From Alphaproteobacteria bacterium (GTDB taxonomy: Bacteria > Pseudomonadota > Alphaproteobacteria > Geminicoccales > Geminicoccaceae), in contig JALSRW010000463.1 of NCBI GenBank assembly GCA_026984595.1, positions 1-9,069 on the forward strand: DNA of 9,069 nt, read 5' to 3'. The position numbers and the translations under genes are program-made. Numbering within the stretch: the stretch's first letter is position 1; each line of letters opens with the position of its first letter. Below are positions 5,922-9,069 of the stretch, one piece after another. The notes under the pieces are model-generated. The model was given only the letters and a program-made list of their open reading frames with translations, was not told the origin of the DNA and did not search any database.

Positions 5922-6952
5922 CCGACCGGCTGACCACCCGCGAGGAGACCGCCGAGGACATCGATCAGAGCCTGCGGCCGCGTCGTCTCGACAGTTTCAT
6001 CGGCCAGCACCGCCAGCGGGCCAATCTGCGGGTGTTTATCGATGCCGCCCGCGGCCGCAGCGAGCCCCTCGATCATGTGCTGTTCGCCGGCCCGCCCGGG
6101 CTCGGCAAGACCACCCTCGCCCAGATCGTGGCCACCGAGCTCGGCGTCGGCTTCCGCATGACCTCGGGGCCGATCATCGCCCGCGCCGGCGATCTCGCCG
6201 CCCTGCTGACCAACCTGCAGCCCCGCGATGTCCTGTTCATCGACGAGATCCACAGGCTGAGTCCGGCGGTCGAGGAAATCCTCTATCCGGCGATGGAGGA
6301 CTTCAAGCTCGACCTGATGATCGGCGAAGGCCCGGCGGCCCGCTCGGTGCGCATCGATTTGCCGCCCTTCACCCTGATCGGCGCCACCACCCGTACCGGG
6401 CTGCTCACCACCCCGCTTCGCGACCGCTTCGGCATCCTCTCACGGCTGGAATTCTACGGGGTCGAGGAGCTCGAGGAGATCGTCCGTCGCGGCGCCGGAT
6501 TGCTGGGTCTCGAGCTGACCGCCGCCGGCGCCCGGGAGATCGCCCGCCGTGCCCGCGGCACGCCGCGCATCGCCACCCGCCTGCTGCGCCGCGTGCGCGA
6601 TTTCGCGACGGTGCGCGGCGGGGCGCCGGTGGATGCGGCGCTGGCCGACCAGGCCCTGACCCGTCTCGAGGTCGATCATCTCGGCCTCGATGCCCTCGAT
6701 CGCCGCTATCTCGGCGCCATCGCCCACAACTACGGGGGCGGCCCGGTGGGGATCGAGACCCTGGCGGCGGCGCTGTCCGAGCAGCGCGACACCCTCGAGG
6801 AAACGGTCGAGCCCTTCCTGCTGCAGCAGGGTCTGCTCCAGCGCACGCCGCGCGGCCGCCTGCTGACCCGGCTGGCCTGGCAGCATCTCGGCCTCGAGAT
6901 GCCCCGCCATCTCGGCGCCCAGCCCGAACTGTTCGACGGGAACGGCGAGTGA
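5918..6952 (+). CDS. ruvB: Holliday junction branch-migration ATPase RuvB
   Basis: RuvB is the hexameric AAA+ motor that pulls DNA arms through the RuvA-bound junction. The protein has 344 residues. Walker A is GPPGLGKTT (58-66, K64), Walker B is LFIDEI (106-111, D109), sensor 1 GATTR (155-159), and the arginine finger R170 in PLRDRFGI; these correspond to K68, D113 and R174 of E. coli with a constant offset of four. The C-terminal winged helix follows (YGGGPVGIETLAAAL and RTPRGRLLT). The start is GTG at 5918 in a GTGA overlap with the ruvA stop, supported by AAGGAG 8 bases upstream, the best ribosome binding site inside the operon. RuvB is probably made in excess of RuvC, as its strong site would allow. 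Confidence 0.97.
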   Translation: MTDRLTTREETAEDIDQSLRPRRLDSFIGQHRQRANLRVFIDAARGRSEPLDHVLFAGPPGLGKTTLAQIVATELGVGFRMTSGPIIARAGDLAALLTNLQPRDVLFIDEIHRLSPAVEEILYPAMEDFKLDLMIGEGPAARSVRIDLPPFTLIGATTRTGLLTTPLRDRFGILSRLEFYGVEELEEIVRRGAGLLGLELTAAGAREIARRARGTPRIATRLLRRVRDFATVRGGAPVDAALADQALTRLEVDHLGLDALDRRYLGAIAHNYGGGPVGIETLAAALSEQRDTLEETVEPFLLQQGLLQRTPRGRLLTRLAWQHLGLEMPRHLGAQPELFDGNGE

Positions 6953-7383
6953 GCGGAGCCCACCGGAAGCATTCCGCGACCTTCCGCGTCTACTACGAGG
7001 ACACCGATGCCGCGGGGATCGTCTATCATGCCAACTATCTGCGTTTCGCCGAGCGCGCCCGCACCGAGATGCTGCGCGCCTGGGGCTTCGATCATCCCAC
7101 CCTCGAAGAGCGTTTCGGGGTCCATTTTGCGGTCCGCCGCTGCCGCATCGAGTTCCGCAGCCCGGCCCGTCTCGACGACATGCTGACGGTGGAGAGCGAA
7201 GTCATCGGGGCGTACGGAGCGCGGCTGGAGCTGATGCAGCGGATCCGCACCGAGGCGGCGGCCGTCGCCGATCTCGCGATCACCCTGGCGCTGGTCGATC
7301 TGCGGCTGCGCCCGGTGCGCCTGCTGCGGGTGCTGCCGGGCGAACTGCTGGCGGAGCTCCCTCCCGCCCCCCGGCGATCGTGA
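6949..7383 (+). CDS. ybgC: Tol-Pal-associated acyl-CoA thioesterase YbgC
   Basis: A hot-dog-fold thioesterase of the 4HBT family, 144 residues. YbgC hydrolyses acyl-CoA esters and has been linked to phospholipid metabolism; its gene usually opens the tol-pal cluster. The signature is YYEDTDAAGIVYHANYLRF (15-33), in which D20 aligns with the catalytic Asp (D18 of the Haemophilus enzyme), followed by FAERARTEML. The core continues with RRCRIEFRSPARLDD and ends with an Arg/Leu/Pro-rich tail. The start is GTG at 6949, overlapping the ruvB stop by four bases (GTGA). Thus ybgC is read as the last gene of the yebC-ruvCAB unit, whereas tolQ, 160 bases on, has its own promoter. The alternative is a general thioesterase, but the tol neighbours support YbgC. 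Confidence 0.92.
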   Translation: MSGAHRKHSATFRVYYEDTDAAGIVYHANYLRFAERARTEMLRAWGFDHPTLEERFGVHFAVRRCRIEFRSPARLDDMLTVESEVIGAYGARLELMQRIRTEAAAVADLAITLALVDLRLRPVRLLRVLPGELLAELPPAPRRS

Positions 7384-7392
7384 GGTTGCGCC

Positions 7393-7421
7393 TTGACAGG
7401 CATTCGGGTGAAACCGATACC
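7393..7421 (+). promoter_or_regulatory. Sigma-70-type promoter for tolQRA
   Basis: A perfect TTGACA (7393-7398) is followed after 17 bases by GATACC (7416-7421), which keeps the A-T-A core of the -10. It starts only ten bases after the ybgC stop and leaves a leader of about 115 bases before tolQ. No terminator separates it from ybgC, so tolQRA can probably also be reached by read-through from the ruv operon. Confidence 0.55.
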
Positions 7422-7543
7422 TCGGAATCCACGATCGATACGTGACCTGCGGGAAGCCGCGCACTATCTCCGGTCGTACCGCCGGCATGCCCGGCACCCC
7501 TCTCGTCCCGACATGCCTCTCGCAATGCAGGAAACGGCCGAAC

Positions 7544-8266
7544 ATGGAACCTGACGTGATCACCGGCGCCGGTCTCGGCGATGCTACGGCCGGCAGCAGC
7601 ATCCTGGGCCTGGTCGTCGACGCCGATCCGATCATCAAGATCGTCATGCTGCTGCTGCTGCTGGCATCCCTGTGGTGCTGGGCGGTGATCATCGACAAGA
7701 CGGTGCGCCTCGGCCGGCTGCGGCGCAAGGCCAACCTGTTCGAGCGGGTGTTCTGGTCCGGCGCTTCCCTCGAGGAGCTCTACCGGCGCCTCGCCAAGCG
7801 GCCCGACCACCCCATGGCACTGATCTTCACCAACGCCATGGCGGAATGGAAGGAGGCGCCGAAGAACCTCGATCCGGAAGGGCAGCGCAACCTCATCGAA
7901 CGCGTGACACGGGTGATGGAGCTCACCCTGCAGCGGGAGATGGCGGCGCTGGAGCGCAGCCTGCCCTCGCTGGCGACGATCGGCTCCACCGCCCCCTTCG
8001 TCGGCCTGTTCGGCACCGTCTGGGGCATCATGAACAGCTTCCAGTCGATCGCCATGACCAAGAACACCACCCTCGCCGTGGTCGCCCCGGGCATCGCCGA
8101 GGCCCTGTTCGCCACGGCGATGGGTCTGCTGGCGGCGATCCCGGCGGTGGTCGCCTACAACAAGCTTTCCGAGATGCTCGACTCCTACGCCGAGCGGCTG
8201 GGCAGCTTCAGCGACGAGTTCAGCGTCGTGCTGGGGCGCGAACTCGACACGCTCAGGGTCGCCTGA
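7544..8266 (+). CDS. tolQ: Tol-Pal system proton-channel subunit TolQ
   Basis: TolQ and TolR form the proton-driven stator that energises TolA and drives outer-membrane constriction at the septum. The protein is 240 residues with the three expected inner-membrane helices: about 29-51 (IIKIVMLLLLLASLWCW), 142-165 (SLATIGSTAPFVGLFGTVWG) and 182-206 (GIAEALFATAMGLLAAIPAV). The pore threonines T158 (GLFGT) and T191 (ATAMGL) line up with T145 and T178 of E. coli TolQ. The large cytoplasmic loop lies between helices 1 and 2. The frame is open from 7442, but I chose the ATG at 7544, which has AGGAAA about 10 bases upstream and gives the normal length. ExbB is the alternative; the ybgC and tolR/tolA neighbours favour TolQ. 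tolR begins three bases after its stop. Confidence 0.95.
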   Translation: MEPDVITGAGLGDATAGSSILGLVVDADPIIKIVMLLLLLASLWCWAVIIDKTVRLGRLRRKANLFERVFWSGASLEELYRRLAKRPDHPMALIFTNAMAEWKEAPKNLDPEGQRNLIERVTRVMELTLQREMAALERSLPSLATIGSTAPFVGLFGTVWGIMNSFQSIAMTKNTTLAVVAPGIAEALFATAMGLLAAIPAVVAYNKLSEMLDSYAERLGSFSDEFSVVLGRELDTLRVA

Positions 8267-8269
8267 GCC

Positions 8270-8785
8270 ATGGCCGGAGGGCCGCTGCGCCGGGTCCGCG
8301 GGCGGTGGCGCCGCGGTCGCGACCGCCACCACATGGCGGAGATCAACGTCACCCCCTTCGTCGATGTCATGCTGGTGCTGCTGATCGTCTTCATGATCAC
8401 CGCCCCGCTCCTGACCACCGGCGTCAATGTCGATCTGCCGCAGGCGAAGAGCTCGCCCCTGCCGGGCCAGGACGAACCGCTCGCGGTCACCCTCGCGGCC
8501 GACGGCACCATCTACCTCCAGGACAGCGCCGTGCCGCTCGAGAACCTGGCCGCGCGGCTGGCGGCGATCACCGGCGAGAACCGCGAGACGCGGATCTTCG
8601 TGCGCGGCGACCGCAGCATCGACTACGGTCGGGTGATGGCCGTGGTCTCGGCCATCAACCGGGCGGGCTTCACCCGCGTGGCCCTGGTCACCGAGGCCCC
8701 CGCCGCCGGACGCGCGGCGGCCGGCACCCCGACCGGACGGGCGCGTGCGGAAGCGGGGAGCCCGGACACGGGCCCCGAACTCTGA
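8270..8785 (+). CDS. tolR: Tol-Pal system subunit TolR
   Basis: TolR is the second stator subunit, with one membrane helix and a periplasmic domain that contacts peptidoglycan. The helix (about 31-50) follows MAEINVTPF and carries the essential Asp, D32, equal to D23 of E. coli, in FVDVMLVLLIVFM. The periplasmic domain continues with VNVDLPQA (52-59), IFVRGDRSIDYGRVM and ends at the usual ALVTE. Two oddities are visible: an Arg-rich cytoplasmic N-terminus of about 20 residues before MAEIN, and about 25 extra low-complexity residues (Ala, Gly, Pro, Arg) after the usual end, giving 171 residues against 142 in E. coli. A shorter start at M22 is possible but would leave almost no cytoplasmic tail. 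The start lies three bases after the tolQ stop. Confidence 0.94.
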   Translation: MAGGPLRRVRGRWRRGRDRHHMAEINVTPFVDVMLVLLIVFMITAPLLTTGVNVDLPQAKSSPLPGQDEPLAVTLAADGTIYLQDSAVPLENLAARLAAITGENRETRIFVRGDRSIDYGRVMAVVSAINRAGFTRVALVTEAPAAGRAAAGTPTGRARAEAGSPDTGPEL

Positions 8786-8795
8786 GGCGAGAGCC

Positions 8796-9069
8796 GTGCG
8801 ACGGGCGCTGCTGCTCTCCTTCCTGCTGCATCTGGCGGTGGCCGGCATCGTCTGGCTGGGTGGCCTGATGCCGGGCCGTCGGCTGCCCGTCGAACAGGCG
8901 GTGACGGTGGAGATCGTCGCCGAACTGCCGCCCAGCGAGAAGGCGGAGACGACGCCGCCCGAGCCCGAGCCGGTGGAGGCGGCGCCGCTGCCCGAACGCA
9001 GTGCGGCGAGCCCGCCGCCCGAACCCGCCCCCACGCCGCCGGCCGAGCCGGAGCCGGCGCCGCCGCCCG
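8796..9069 (+). CDS. tolA: TolA N-terminal part, cut by window end
   Basis: The first 91 codons of a TolA-type protein. A single membrane helix begins almost at once (about residues 4-24) and contains the S-x3-H pair (S8, H12) by which TolA and TonB contact TolQ-R or ExbB-D. After VTVEIVAEL comes a Pro/Glu/Ala-rich stretch with several double and triple prolines, the start of the periplasm-spanning domain. The C-terminal Pal- and TolB-contacting domain lies beyond the window. The start is GTG at 8796 with GAGGCGAGA just upstream, 10 bases after the tolR stop. A TonB is the alternative, since the visible part is similar in both; the position right after tolQR makes TolA much more likely. Confidence 0.85.
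   Translation, partial: MRRALLLSFLLHLAVAGIVWLGGLMPGRRLPVEQAVTVEIVAELPPSEKAETTPPEPEPVEAAPLPERSAASPPPEPAPTPPAEPEPAPPP

Noticed and set aside
7280..9034. 584-residue open frame on the minus strand across ybgC and tolQRA
   Set aside because: It is antisense to four well-supported genes. Its protein is Gly/Arg/Ala/His-rich low-complexity sequence typical of the mirror frame of GC-rich genes, with no domain.

Overview
This is a GC-rich stretch (roughly 70% G+C in the coding parts, with almost all third codon positions G or C) from what looks like an alphaproteobacterium, probably of the Rhodospirillales kind. The evidence is the gene order yebC-ruvC-ruvA-ruvB-ybgC-tolQ-tolR-tolA, the yggT-DUF167-folD cluster, a perfect CtrA-type box (GTTAA-N7-TTAAC), and frequent GTG starts. 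I cannot name the genus from the sequence alone.

Layout. (1) 2-1132, plus strand: the 3' part of a phenylacetate-CoA ligase gene (paaK), cut by the window edge. (2) 1143-2689, minus strand: a compact three-gene operon read yggT, DUF167, folD, convergent with paaK with only 10 bases between the stops. (3) 2690-3545: the least ordinary part. It holds a small unrecognised gene (2876-3097, minus). Upstream of that gene, on the same strand, is a tight unit: a good sigma-70-like promoter (3218-3246), a short transcribed segment carrying an anti-Shine-Dalgarno run (CCUCCCUCCCUC), and a strong intrinsic terminator (3142-3178). This reads either as a roughly 70-nt small RNA or as an attenuated leader of the small gene. 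Behind it lies a roughly 300-base block of only about 47% G+C (3241-3540) with no convincing gene. (4) 3546-3905, minus strand: a single-domain PilZ protein, probably a c-di-GMP receptor. (5) 3906-4084: the divergent intergenic region between the PilZ gene and yebC, with the CtrA-type box. (6) 4085-7383, plus strand: yebC, ruvC, ruvA, ruvB and ybgC, each overlapping the next by four bases (GTGA or ATGA). (7) 7384-9069: a new promoter, then tolQ, tolR and the start of tolA, which runs off the end.

How it works together. RuvA and RuvB form the branch-migration motor and RuvC the resolvase for Holliday junctions. YebC is a translation or expression factor that usually sits beside them. YbgC (acyl-CoA thioesterase) begins the Tol-Pal gene group physically but is translationally tied to ruvB here. 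TolQ-TolR-TolA is the proton-driven inner-membrane machine that pulls on Pal and constricts the outer membrane at division. FolD makes one-carbon folate units. YggT and DUF167 proteins are widespread but poorly understood.

Most of the window is conserved housekeeping. The points most worth following are the predicted anti-SD small RNA or leader at about 3142-3246, the CtrA-type box at 3983-3999 beside a PilZ gene, the low-GC block, and a RuvA whose second acidic-pin residue is glycine.
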